From positions 3,750 through 67,749 of the forward strand of contig JBLRWQ010000006.1 in assembly GCA_047921175.1 (NCBI GenBank): a stretch of 64,000 nucleotides of DNA. The letters run 5' to 3'. The position numbers and the translations under genes were made by a program. How positions within the stretch are numbered: position 1 is the first letter of the stretch; each line of letters starts with the position of its first letter. Below are positions 1 to 7,961 of the stretch, piece after piece. Below the pieces are notes generated by a model that did not search any database, was not told where the DNA came from, and was given only the letters and a program-made list of their open reading frames with translations. This DNA is from T1Sed10-7 sp047921175. GTDB taxonomy: Bacteria > Actinomycetota > Nitriliruptoria > Nitriliruptorales > Nitriliruptoraceae.

Positions 1-255
1 GTTGTGCACCATCGCGACGCAGTCCGGGCAGACCTCGGCCAGCCGGGCCTCGAAGGCGGGCCGGTCCTGGGTCTCGTAGCGGGCGGTCTTCGTCTCGGGG
101 AGCAGGAGCGCGATGCGCGGCCCCTCGCCGTCCGCATCGCTGCAGGCACCCAGCAGGGTGGCCAGCAGCACGAGCAGCACGAGCAGCGCGACGGCCGGGC
201 CGCGCGCCCGGTGGGCCGCCGCTGTGCGCGTCGCGACCGACGGGTGGGGGCTCAC
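1..255 (-). CDS. XylF-like sugar-binding lipoprotein, N-terminal part (runs off the left edge)
   Basis: Only the first 85 codons lie in the window. The product begins with an Arg/Ala-rich head, a hydrophobic stretch rich in Val/Leu and a lipobox ending LLGAC, so it should be an exported lipoprotein. After the Cys comes a start of the periplasmic-binding type 1 fold: the segment IALLLPETKTARYE followed by DRPAFEARL and CPDC is the usual opening of XylF/ChvE-type xylose or multiple-sugar binding proteins. The GTG start at 253-255 overlaps the stop of the upstream response regulator by 4 bp (GTGA), so the two are translationally coupled. The ligand cannot be inferred from this part. A XylH-type permease would be expected further left, outside the window. 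Confidence 0.85.
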   Translation of the reverse strand, partial: MSPHPSVATRTAAAHRARGPAVALLVLLVLLATLLGACSDADGEGPRIALLLPETKTARYETQDRPAFEARLAEVCPDCVAMVHN

Positions 256-953
256 CGGGACGCTCCGACGAAGCGGTACCCGGCCCGCGGCTCGGTGACG
301 ATCAACGCCCGGGCGCCCTCGTCCTCGAGCTTGGCGCGCAGCCGTGCGACGTACACCCGGGTGTACTCGGTCTGGGTCTCGTAGCCCGGTCCCCACACGC
401 GCCTGAGCAGCGTCGCGTGGGTCAGCAGCACACCGGGGTTGGTCGCGAGCTCCCGCAGCAGCGCGAACTCCGTCGGGGTCAGATGGACCAGGCTGCCGCT
501 CTTGGTGACCGCGGAGGCGGCCAGGTCGATGCGGACGTCCCCCACCTCGATGACGGCGGGCTCGACCTCGGGCCGTGGTGCCGGTCGCGAGCGTCGCAGC
601 GTGGCGTTGATCCGTGCCAGGAGCTCCTCGATGCCGAAGGGCTTGGTGAGGTAGTCGTCGGCACCGAGGTTGAGGGCGCGGACCTTGTCGGTCTCGCTCC
701 GGCGGGCGGAGATGACGAGGATGCCGACGTTCGAGCGCTCACGGACCTGCTGGCAGAGGTCGAACCCGTCCACGCCCGGCAGCATCAGGTCCAGCAGCAC
801 GATGTCGGGCTCGTGGCGCTCGAGCAGCGTGAGCAGGTCGGCGCCATCCGGCGAGACGAGCACGAAGTGCCCGCGTGCCAGCAGGTTCGACCGGATCAGG
901 TCGACGATGTTGCGGTCGTCCTCGACCACCAGCACCGTGGTCCGATCATGCAT
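252..953 (-). CDS. OmpR/KdpE-type response regulator
   Basis: The 233-residue protein has an N-terminal receiver domain (residues about 6-120) with acidic pocket E11/D12/D13, phosphoacceptor D55 in LLDLMLPG and conserved K104 in TKPF. A C-terminal winged-helix DNA-binding domain follows (about 140-230, with LTPTEFALLREL and YTRVYVARLRAKL). ATG at 951-953 is chosen because the sequence upstream in this frame does not resemble a receiver domain and belongs to the kinase gene. The start overlaps the end of the sensor kinase by 8 bp and the stop overlaps the XylF-like gene by 4 bp. The cognate kinase is therefore almost certainly the ABC ATPase-histidine kinase fusion. The target promoters are unknown; the sugar transport genes next to it are the obvious candidates. 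Confidence 0.93.
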   Translation of the reverse strand: MHDRTTVLVVEDDRNIVDLIRSNLLARGHFVLVSPDGADLLTLLERHEPDIVLLDLMLPGVDGFDLCQQVRERSNVGILVISARRSETDKVRALNLGADDYLTKPFGIEELLARINATLRRSRPAPRPEVEPAVIEVGDVRIDLAASAVTKSGSLVHLTPTEFALLRELATNPGVLLTHATLLRRVWGPGYETQTEYTRVYVARLRAKLEDEGARALIVTEPRAGYRFVGASR

Positions 954-3429
954 CGCCGGCCCCTCCTGCCCCGCTCGAGCTGAGCCCGGCGCGGCTGCTG
1001 GCAACCACCTCGGGGGTCGTGTCACGTGGCGGGTCCGCCGGTTCGATCGGGAGCACCACCTCGAAGACGGTGTGGTGGCCGTCCAGGAGCCGGCAGCTGC
1101 CGCCGTGCGCCTCCGCGATGCCGCGCGCGATGGCCAGGCCCAGCCCGGCACCGTTGCTGGTGGCGGTGTGGACCCGCGCGTCGAACACGGTCGGGACCAG
1201 CTCGGTGGGCACGCCGGGCCCGTCGTCGGTGACGGTGATGACCACCGTGCCGTTGTCCCGGGTGGTCGCCTGGACCTCCACGTGCTCCCCGCCGTGGCGC
1301 ACGGCGTTGTCCATCAGGTTCACGAAGACCTGCTCCAGCCGGTCGTGGTCCGCCCACACCGGTTCCAGGTCCGCGGCGATGTTCAGGTCGATGCGCTCCG
1401 GATGACGGACGCAGGCGCGTGCGGCCTCGACCACCAGCCCCAGGTCGGTCCAGTCCGGCCGGAGCTGCAGCAGGCCGGTCTCGATCGCGGAGGAGTCGAG
1501 CAGGTCGGTCACGAGCCGCTCCATGCGGGCCGACTCCTTCGCGATGGCCGCGAGGAACCGGTGCGTCGACCGCTCGTCCCAGGTCAGGTCCGGCTGCCGC
1601 AAGGTCGAGGCGTAGCCGTGGATCGCCGTGAGCGGGGTGCGCAGCTCGTGGCTGAGCCGCTGCAGCAGGTCGCGCTGCAGCGCCTGCGAGCGGCGGGCGG
1701 CCTCGGCTTCCTGCTGGACCCGGTCCAGCTGCTCGCGTTCGATCGCGAGCGCCAGCGAGCGGACGGCGTCCTCCATCAGCTGGTGGCCGTCGCCGACCAG
1801 CCGGTCCGGCTCGGGGTGGCGGACCACCAGCGTGGCGCGGCCGTCGGCGAGGGGGAGCTGCACGCCGACCACACCGGCTGCGACCTGCCCGGGGGTGGTC
1901 GGGACGGGTCGGCTCGCCAGCTCCTCGAGGGCGCCGGTCCCGGTCCCGTCGAGGGCGGCTGTGGACCACCTCGGGGCCCCGTCGGCCCGGACCACCAGCA
2001 GCCCGGCCGCGCCCGCCCCGAGCCCGTGGCACAGCGCCAGCAGGGCGACGGTCACCCCGCCGTCGGCGCGGCCCGGTCCCGCCAGCGGCTCCAGGATGCC
2101 GCGCAGGGACTCCAGCACCCGGTTGCGTCGCGTCGCCTCCTCGAACAGCTGCTCCCGCTCGATGGCGGCCGCGGTGTGGCCGAGGTACAGCGACAGCAGC
2201 TCGAGCTGGTCACCGTTCAGGCGGCCGGCCGTGCTCGAGAACCCGGTGATGGTGCCGAGCACGCCGCTGCTGCCCACGATCGGTGCGGCCCACACCGCCC
2301 GGATGCCGGCGGCGGCGATCGCGTCCCGGTGCGGGCGCCACGACGGGTCCCGGGTCAGGTCCTCGCAGACCACCAGCTCGCCGCGGCGTGCGGCCTCGCC
2401 GATGGTGGCCCCGCGGGCATCGAGGTGGAGCGTCTCCAGTGCGGTGAGCAGCTCGGTCGGCAGGCCGACGGCGGCGCCGCGGGCGAGCATCGGCACCCCG
2501 TCGCGGGTGGTCAGCAGGTGGATGCACAGCTGCTCCTGATCGAGCGCCAGGGCGGTGGCCGACACCACCAGGGGCAGGGAGACCGTCGGGCCCGCGGCGG
2601 ACAGCTGTTCCACGAGGCTGCGCAGCCGGTCGAGCTGCCGGCGTGCGACCGACTCGGTCTCGACCCCGGACATGAGCGCCTGGACGTCGTCCGGGTGGAC
2701 CTCGCTGGGCGAGATGACGGCCGCGACCCGCCCTCGCCGCAGCACCACGATGCGGTCGGCCAGCGCGAAGGCCTCGTCGAGGTCGTGGGTCACGAGCAGG
2801 ATGGCCCGGCCGGCCCCACGCGAGCGCCTCAGGCTCGCGGCGACCTCGGCCCGCCTGCCCACGGCCAGGGCGGCGGTCGGCTCGTCCAGCACGAGCAGCT
2901 CGGGCTCGCGGAGCAGGGCCCGTGCCAGGGCGACCTGCTGCTGCTGCCCCCGCGACAGCCCCGCGACCTCGGTGTGCAGGTCCGGTAGCCGTGCCCCCAG
3001 CCGCTGCAGCGCCGCGGTCGCGGCCTCCTGCATGCGGGCCTCGGCCAGCAGCCCGCGTCCCAGCTCCTGACCGAGGAAGATGTTGGCGACGACGTCGAGA
3101 TCGTCGCACAGCCCGAGGTCCTGCCAGACCACGGCGGTCCGCACCGGTCGCGGTCCGGACCGGGGGCGGCGGCCACGTCGACGCCCCGCGGGCTGGCGTG
3201 CGGGCAGCGGCACGGCGTCGAAGGTGATGGTCCCGCGGTCGGGCGGCAGCTCACCGGCGATGCAGCGCACCAGGGTGGTCTTCCCGGCGCCGTTCTCGCC
3301 GACCACGGCGACCAGCTCCCCGGGCCGCACCCGCAGCGAGACGTCCTCCAGCGCCGCCACCCGCCCGAACCGGCGCGTCAGGCCCACGACCTCCAGGCCC
3401 CGCGCCGGCCTCTCGGAGGTTGCCACCAC
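946..3429 (-). CDS. Fusion protein: sugar ABC ATPase, two GAF domains and histidine kinase
   Basis: This 827-residue protein joins modules that are normally separate. Residues 10-255 are one complete ABC ATPase of the XylG/RbsA sugar type: Walker A GENGAGKTT (44-52), VWQDLGLCDDLDVV (about 101-114), signature LSRGQ (158-162), Walker B ELLVLDEP (177-184) and H-loop THD. Residues about 265-425 form a GAF domain, and about 430-565 a second, weaker GAF-like module. A DHp domain follows with H594 in LSHELRTP, then a HATPase_c domain with N-box NLMDNAVRHG (704-713), DDGPG and GAGLGLAI. There are no transmembrane helices, so it must be recruited to the membrane by a permease. GTG at 3427-3429 is chosen for GGGAG six bases upstream. 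An arginine-rich insert sits at 83-97 in the ATPase. A -10-like TACCCT lies about 42 nt upstream. Confidence 0.9.
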   Translation of the reverse strand: MVATSERPARGLEVVGLTRRFGRVAALEDVSLRVRPGELVAVVGENGAGKTTLVRCIAGELPPDRGTITFDAVPLPARQPAGRRRGRRPRSGPRPVRTAVVWQDLGLCDDLDVVANIFLGQELGRGLLAEARMQEAATAALQRLGARLPDLHTEVAGLSRGQQQQVALARALLREPELLVLDEPTAALAVGRRAEVAASLRRSRGAGRAILLVTHDLDEAFALADRIVVLRRGRVAAVISPSEVHPDDVQALMSGVETESVARRQLDRLRSLVEQLSAAGPTVSLPLVVSATALALDQEQLCIHLLTTRDGVPMLARGAAVGLPTELLTALETLHLDARGATIGEAARRGELVVCEDLTRDPSWRPHRDAIAAAGIRAVWAAPIVGSSGVLGTITGFSSTAGRLNGDQLELLSLYLGHTAAAIEREQLFEEATRRNRVLESLRGILEPLAGPGRADGGVTVALLALCHGLGAGAAGLLVVRADGAPRWSTAALDGTGTGALEELASRPVPTTPGQVAAGVVGVQLPLADGRATLVVRHPEPDRLVGDGHQLMEDAVRSLALAIEREQLDRVQQEAEAARRSQALQRDLLQRLSHELRTPLTAIHGYASTLRQPDLTWDERSTHRFLAAIAKESARMERLVTDLLDSSAIETGLLQLRPDWTDLGLVVEAARACVRHPERIDLNIAADLEPVWADHDRLEQVFVNLMDNAVRHGGEHVEVQATTRDNGTVVITVTDDGPGVPTELVPTVFDARVHTATSNGAGLGLAIARGIAEAHGGSCRLLDGHHTVFEVVLPIEPADPPRDTTPEVVASSRAGLSSSGAGGAGDA

Positions 3430-3470
3430 CCGCTGCTCCCGCACTCCGGCCACCCGATCCACCCGACGGC

Positions 3471-3476
3471 AGGGTA
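3471..3476 (-). promoter_or_regulatory. Candidate -10 element for the ABC-kinase operon
   Basis: TACCCT on the minus strand lies about 42 nt before the GTG start of the fusion gene and inside the 77-bp gap after the MalG-type permease. It resembles the TA(G/C)NNT hexamer seen before many genes here. No convincing -35 is visible. If real, the fusion-regulator-XylF unit can be transcribed separately from the importer upstream. Confidence 0.3.
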
Positions 3477-3506
3477 GAGCCGGCAGGGCTGCCCAGGGCG
3501 GGGTCC

Positions 3507-4397
3507 TCAGCCCTTGACGGCACCCGCCATCAGGCCCCGCACGAAGAAGCGTCCGAGCAGGATGTAGACCAGCAGGGTCGGGATCGCGGCCATCAGGGCC
3601 CCGGCCATCTGCACGTTCCACTCCACGATCTGGCTGCCGGCGAGGTTGTTCAGCGCGACGGTGACCGGCCAGGACTCCGGCCGGGTCAGCACCACCGCGA
3701 ACAGGAACTCGTTCCAGACGTTGGTGAACTGCCAGATCAGCACGACCGCGAAGGCCGGCAGCGACAGCGGCAGCATGATGTGCCGGAAGATGCCGAACAG
3801 GTTCGCGCCGTCGATCCGCGCCGCCTCGACCATCTCGTCGGGGACCGCGGAGAAGTAGTTGCGGAAGATCAGCGTGGTGATCGGGATGCCGAACACGATG
3901 TGCACGAAGACCAGCCCCGGGACGCCGCCGTACAGGCCCGCCTGCTGCATGAACTGCACCAGCGGGATGAGGATCGCCTGGTAGGGGATGAACATCCCGA
4001 ACAGCAGCAACGTGAACAGGATCTCCGAGCCGCGGAAACGCCACTTGGACAGCACGTAACCGTTGAAGGCACCGAGCACCGCGGAGCCGATCGCGGCGGG
4101 GATCGTCAGCTGCAGGGAGTTGACGAGGTTGGGGCGCAGCGCCGTGAAGGCGGCCTGGAAGTTGTCGAGGTGGAGCCCGGAGGGCAGCTGCCACATCGTC
4201 GCGAGGCTGACCTCCTGGAAGGACTTCAGCCCCGTGATCAGCATCACGTAGACCGGCAGCAGGTAGAAGACCGAGACGGTCGCGAGCAGCAGCACGCCCA
4301 GCGCCCGGAAGGTCCGTGCGCGTGCGGACCGACGCACCTTCGGCAGCGGGGTGACCGCGGTGGCGTCGCTGGTGGGGGTCGTGACCTGGGCGCTCAC
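3507..4397 (-). CDS. Carbohydrate ABC transporter permease, MalG type
   Basis: This 296-residue inner-membrane protein has six predicted transmembrane segments. The first is around residues 30-55 and the binding-protein-dependent transport domain follows. The EAA loop is readable as [23 protein letters not shown] (about 190-212), which docks onto the ATPase. The C-terminus ends [17 protein letters not shown], the normal terminus of the MalG/MsmG-like CUT1 permease family. The GTG start overlaps the stop of the preceding MalF-type permease by 4 bp (GTGA). No dedicated CUT1 ATPase follows. In actinobacteria such importers usually share an MsiK-type ATPase encoded elsewhere. The XylG-like ATPase fusion 77 bp downstream belongs to a different (CUT2) class. 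Confidence 0.93.
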   Translation of the reverse strand: MSAQVTTPTSDATAVTPLPKVRRSARARTFRALGVLLLATVSVFYLLPVYVMLITGLKSFQEVSLATMWQLPSGLHLDNFQAAFTALRPNLVNSLQLTIPAAIGSAVLGAFNGYVLSKWRFRGSEILFTLLLFGMFIPYQAILIPLVQFMQQAGLYGGVPGLVFVHIVFGIPITTLIFRNYFSAVPDEMVEAARIDGANLFGIFRHIMLPLSLPAFAVVLIWQFTNVWNEFLFAVVLTRPESWPVTVALNNLAGSQIVEWNVQMAGALMAAIPTLLVYILLGRFFVRGLMAGAVKG

Positions 4398-5281
4398 AGC
4401 TCCGCCTCCTGCCGTTGCGAGTACCACAGGTAGGGCACGACGAGCAGCGCCACCGACAGCAGCAGCAGGATCCCGATCGCGGCCCCGCGGTTGAAGTTGT
4501 TGGCGTCGAAGGTGGTCGTCCACATGTAGATCGCCGGCACGTCCAACGCCAACGACCGGCCGCTCAGCGCGATGATCAGGTCGAAGATCTTCAGCGAGAT
4601 GTGGCCGAGGATGATGACCACCGACAGCACCGCGGGCCTCAGCAGCGGCAGGATCACGCGCCGGTAGACCTGGAACTCCGAGGCGCCGTCCACCCGTGCC
4701 GCCTCGCGCAGCTCGTCGGGGATCGACCGGAGCCCTGCGAGGAACAGCGCCATCGCGAACCCGGACATCTGCCACAGCGCCGGGATGCCGACGAAGGCGA
4801 TCCCCCAGGGAGGTGGGTTCGTATGCCAGGCGCTGACGAGGAAGTCGAGCCCCACGCTCTCGAACAGCAGGTTCAGCCCGCTGGTCCGGCTCCCGGTCGC
4901 CGGGTTCATCAGCCAGCGCCAGGCGACGCCGGTGACGATGAAGGACACGGCCATCGGGAACAGGAAGATGCTGCGGAACAGGTTCTCGCCGGGGAGCTTG
5001 CGGTCCAGCATGATCGCGAGCGCCAACCCGAGGACGATCGCGCCGCCGAGGAAGACGGCGGAGAAGACCAGGGTGTTGCGGACCCCGATGTGGAACCGGC
5101 GGTCGTTGAAGATGAGCTCGACGTAGTTCTCGAGCCCGACGAAGTTGTAGCTCGGCGTCAGGCCCTGCCAGTCGCTCATCGACACGCGGATCGACCAGGC
5201 GATGAAGCCGTAGACGAAGATCGCGATCAGGATGACCGACGGTGCGAGCATCGCCGCGGCGACGTACCGATCGCGCTTCAC
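4394..5281 (-). CDS. Carbohydrate ABC transporter permease, MalF type
   Basis: The 295-residue protein starts with [22 protein letters not shown], a cytoplasmic tail and first membrane helix. It contains six predicted helices. The EAA loop [23 protein letters not shown] (about 190-212) is the ATPase-contact motif of CUT1 sugar importers. It is the second gene of a three-gene importer: the binding protein ends 126 bp upstream and the partner permease overlaps by 4 bp. The spacer before it contains an inverted repeat around CACCTCGAGGTGG (5347-5359) that could attenuate transcription between the highly expressed binding protein and the permeases. The substrate is unknown. Confidence 0.93.
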   Translation of the reverse strand: MKRDRYVAAAMLAPSVILIAIFVYGFIAWSIRVSMSDWQGLTPSYNFVGLENYVELIFNDRRFHIGVRNTLVFSAVFLGGAIVLGLALAIMLDRKLPGENLFRSIFLFPMAVSFIVTGVAWRWLMNPATGSRTSGLNLLFESVGLDFLVSAWHTNPPPWGIAFVGIPALWQMSGFAMALFLAGLRSIPDELREAARVDGASEFQVYRRVILPLLRPAVLSVVIILGHISLKIFDLIIALSGRSLALDVPAIYMWTTTFDANNFNRGAAIGILLLLSVALLVVPYLWYSQRQEAEL

Positions 5282-5407
5282 GGGGCTCCCCTTGCCGTGG
5301 GCTACCGGTGTGGGCTCGCGGACCCACTCCCGGTCCGCGTCCGACCCACCTCGAGGTGGGCGGCGGATGGCGACGAGCAGGTCGTCGCCACCCGCCGGGT
5401 CGTGCGA

Positions 5408-6766
5408 TCAGCAGGGACCGGCCGTGGCGCAGGCGTTGGCCAGCGCCTCCTGGAAGGCGGCCTCGTCCTGGTCGGTCAGGTACAGCCCCATGGCCGACTC
5501 GATCTCCGCCTTGAAGGCGTCGCTCGCGACCGTGCCGTGGGTCAGGCTGCCGGTCACCGCGTCCGACTCCCAGTCGTCCATGGCGGACAGCAGGTAGTCG
5601 TCGTAGAGGCTGCGGTCACCGTCGGTGCGGGCGGGGATCGAGCCCTTGACGGGGTTGAAGGCGTCCTGCCCCTCGCGGGAGCCGGCGACGGTCAGGAAGG
5701 CGATGGAGCCGTCACGGTTCGCGGCATCCTTCGGGAGCACGAAGCTGTCCGACAGCCACTGGAAGATGCCGTCGGTGCCCGGCACCGGGGCCCAGCCGTA
5801 GCCGTCGTCCGCACCCGGTGTCAGGCCCTGCGCGGTGAAGAACCCGGCGGCCCAGTCACCCATGATGGTGAAGGCGGCGTCACCGTCGATCACCAGCTGT
5901 GCCGCCTGGTCCCACGACAGGGTCGAGGAGTCGGTGTTGGTGTAGTCCAGCACGCGTCCGAAGACCTCGATCGCCTCGGTGACCTCCGGGCCGGCCCAGT
6001 CGGTCGTCCCGTCCCACAGCCCGTCGTAGGTCTCGAGGTCCATCGTGCCCAGCAGGACCGTCTCGAACAGGTGCAGCGTCGTCCACTGCTCACCCATGGC
6101 GAGCGGGACCACGCCCTGCGCCTCGAGCTCGTCGGCGACGGTGAAGAACTCGTCCCAGGTCGTGGGCACGTCGACGCCGAAACCCTCGAGCTGCTCGGGC
6201 ACGTACCACAGCACGTTGGCGCGGTGGATGTTGACCGGCACCGAGTAGATGTTCCCGTCGTCCGAGATCTGCGGGATGATCGCGTCCGGCAGGACGTCGA
6301 GCCAGCCCTCCTGCTCGAACAGGAAGTTCAGCGGTTCGAGCTGGTCCGCGACCACGTAGGTCCCGATCAGCTCCTGGCCGGCGTGGCCCTGCCACGACGA
6401 CGGCGCGTCACCGGCCGCCAGGCGGGACGCCAGCACCGCGCGGGCGTTCGTGCCCGCTCCACCTGCGACGGCGGCGTTGACGAACTCGTACTGGTCACCG
6501 TACTGCTCGTTGAACACCTCGATCAGGGCGTCGAGACCCTCGGCCTCGCCACCCGCGGTCCACCAACTGAACACCTCGACGGCGGAGGTGTCCGCGGCCG
6601 CGTCGGTGTCGTCGGTGGCGTCCGTGTCGTCCGTGGCGTCGGTGTCGTCGGTGTCGACATCGGTGTCGCCGGTGCCGACGTCCTCGAGCGTGCTGTCCCC
6701 GTCGCCACATGCCGCTGCGATGAGCGACAGGGCGACGAGCGACGCGGCGAGTCTCGTGAACCTCAT
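5408..6766 (-). CDS. ABC transporter sugar-binding lipoprotein (CUT1 type)
   Basis: The 452-residue extracytoplasmic solute-binding protein has a signal peptide with lipobox LIAAAC (Cys at 20). It then carries an Asp/Thr-rich tether (about 24-60) made of near-repeats such as DTDATDDTD, then the type 2 periplasmic-binding fold (FSWWTAGGEAEGLDALIEVFNEQ, WTTLHLFE, MGDWAAGFF). FSWWTAGGEAEGL is characteristic of glucose/mannose-type binding proteins (GtsA-like). The acidic tether, coded by GAC/ACC repeats, probably spans the cell envelope and hints at an acid-rich, possibly salt-adapted proteome. It heads the importer operon. The SD-like GGAGAGGGG precedes the ATG. The intergenic region with repeated elements at 6861-6933 is the likely control site. 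Confidence 0.92.
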   Translation of the reverse strand: MRFTRLAASLVALSLIAAACGDGDSTLEDVGTGDTDVDTDDTDATDDTDATDDTDAAADTSAVEVFSWWTAGGEAEGLDALIEVFNEQYGDQYEFVNAAVAGGAGTNARAVLASRLAAGDAPSSWQGHAGQELIGTYVVADQLEPLNFLFEQEGWLDVLPDAIIPQISDDGNIYSVPVNIHRANVLWYVPEQLEGFGVDVPTTWDEFFTVADELEAQGVVPLAMGEQWTTLHLFETVLLGTMDLETYDGLWDGTTDWAGPEVTEAIEVFGRVLDYTNTDSSTLSWDQAAQLVIDGDAAFTIMGDWAAGFFTAQGLTPGADDGYGWAPVPGTDGIFQWLSDSFVLPKDAANRDGSIAFLTVAGSREGQDAFNPVKGSIPARTDGDRSLYDDYLLSAMDDWESDAVTGSLTHGTVASDAFKAEIESAMGLYLTDQDEAAFQEALANACATAGPC

Positions 6767-6860
6767 GCGCTAGCCCCTCTCCGATCACCGGGAACCCCGG
6801 GTCCACGCCGGCGGCATGGGAGGCTCCCGACCTCTACGACCACGGTAGGAAGTGCCCCGC

Positions 6861-6933
6861 GAACGAGGTGTCAACGTGCGTGCCCGGCTGTGAACGAAAC
6901 GTCAACATCCACCTCGGCCCGTGACACCTCGTT
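6861..6933. promoter_or_regulatory. Divergent control region with repeated operator-like elements
   Basis: Between the importer and the oxidoreductase gene there are two direct near-copies of GAACGA-RR-YGTCAAC (6861-6875 and 6892-6906). An inverted copy, TGACACCTCGTT at 6922-6933, exactly matches the reverse complement of AACGAGGTGTCA (6862-6873). On the minus strand the first copy contains TTGACA (6869-6874), a good -35 for the importer. The layout suggests a repressor or activator binding site controlling both directions. The regulator is not identifiable here. Confidence 0.5.
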
Positions 6934-6980
6934 GCCTGGGCTGGGACCATGGGCCGGACCAGCACCGTGAGGAGGTCGTC

Positions 6981-7961
6981 GTGGGTCGAGGTTGGGGCAT
7001 CATCGGGTCGGGGAAGATCGCGGCCAGCTTCGCGGCCGCCATCGTGGCCGAAGGCGACCGGGTCGTCGCGGTCGCCTCGTCGAGCCAGGAGCGTGCGGAC
7101 CGCTTCGCGGCCGCGCACCGCATCCCGGGCGCCTACCAGGGTCGCGACGCGCTGCTCGCCGACGCGGACGTCGAGGTGGTCTACGTCGCCACGACCAACG
7201 AGCGCCACCACCTCGACGCCCTCGCGGCGATCGCCGCAGGCCGGCCGGTGGTGGTCGAGAAGCCGCTGGCCGTCACCCCCGCGCTGGCCCGGGAGGTGGT
7301 CGCGGCCGCCCGGGCCGCCGGTGTGTTCATCACGGAGGCGATGTGGATGCGGGTGCAGCCGGGGTTCCTGGAGCTCCAGCGTCGCCTCGCGCGTGGCGAC
7401 GTCGGCACCCCGTTGACCGTGCAGGCCGACTTCGGCATCGTCGGTGATCCGGACCCGACCCGACGCCTGTTCTCGGCGGAGCTCGGTGGCGGCGCGTTGC
7501 TGGACGTCGGCATCTACCCCGCGACGCTCGCCGTGGCCGTGCTCGGACCTGCCACCTCGGTGCGGGCGACGGGGGTGCTGGCCGCCACGGGCGTGGACGC
7601 CCAGGCTGTGGTCGCGATGACGCATGGGGGCTCGGCGGTGTCGGCCTGGACGTGCTCCCTGGTGGCCGAGACCGGCATCGAGGCCACGGTCGGCGGCGAC
7701 GAGGCGTTGCTCAGGATCGCGAGCCCCTTCCACCACCCGCCGCAGCTCGAGCTGCGGGTGCGGGAGCGGCTGGTGGAGACCGTGCCGCTCCCCGGCCATG
7801 AGCTGGGCCTGCAGCACGAGGTCCACGAGGTGCAGCACTGCCTCGATGCCGGTGTGCTCGAGAGCGACCGCATCCCCTTGGAGGCGTCGCTGGAGATCCT
7901 GGACCTGCTGGCCGAGGTGCGTGCGCAGCTGCCCGACGGCACGCCGCCGCCGCCGTCGTGA
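6981..7961 (+). CDS. Gfo/Idh/MocA family NAD(P)-dependent oxidoreductase
   Basis: The 326-residue protein has an N-terminal Rossmann fold opening GWGIIGSGKIAASFAAAI and the family signature EKPLAVTP (about 90-97), whose Lys is the catalytic residue. The C-terminal alpha/beta domain contains EAMWMRVQP and GGGALLDVGIYP, where Asp/His-type residues contact the sugar. Members oxidise or epimerise sugars, inositols or their derivatives. GTG at 6981 is chosen because GAGGAGG lies five bases upstream; an in-frame ATG at 6921 lacks an SD and sits in the operator region. The stop overlaps the AGE isomerase gene by 4 bp. With the divergent importer this looks like an uptake-and-catabolism set for a specific sugar, substrate unknown. 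Confidence 0.9.
   Translation: MGRGWGIIGSGKIAASFAAAIVAEGDRVVAVASSSQERADRFAAAHRIPGAYQGRDALLADADVEVVYVATTNERHHLDALAAIAAGRPVVVEKPLAVTPALAREVVAAARAAGVFITEAMWMRVQPGFLELQRRLARGDVGTPLTVQADFGIVGDPDPTRRLFSAELGGGALLDVGIYPATLAVAVLGPATSVRATGVLAATGVDAQAVVAMTHGGSAVSAWTCSLVAETGIEATVGGDEALLRIASPFHHPPQLELRVRERLVETVPLPGHELGLQHEVHEVQHCLDAGVLESDRIPLEASLEILDLLAEVRAQLPDGTPPPPS

Noticed and set aside
670..2988. Plus-strand frame of 772 codons opposite the ABC-kinase fusion
   Set aside because: No motifs, composition of a shadow frame; the minus-strand gene has intact catalytic motifs throughout.
3429..3507. The XylG-like ATPase of the fusion as the missing ATPase of the adjacent CUT1 importer
   Set aside because: CUT1 importers use MsmK/MalK-type ATPases with a C-terminal regulatory domain; the fusion's ATPase is of the CUT2 type and is coupled to a XylF-like gene.
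946..4194. Extending the ABC-kinase gene to a start at 4194
   Set aside because: The extra 255 residues are antisense-free but out-of-frame translation of the MalG-type permease gene on the same strand, Arg/Pro-rich and unlike any domain; a good SD supports the start at 3429.
6842..6874. TTGACA with a matching -10 for the importer
   Set aside because: The -35 is perfect but at 17-18 bp spacing only TTCCTA or TCCTAC is found, so I kept it as part of a regulatory region rather than a defined promoter.
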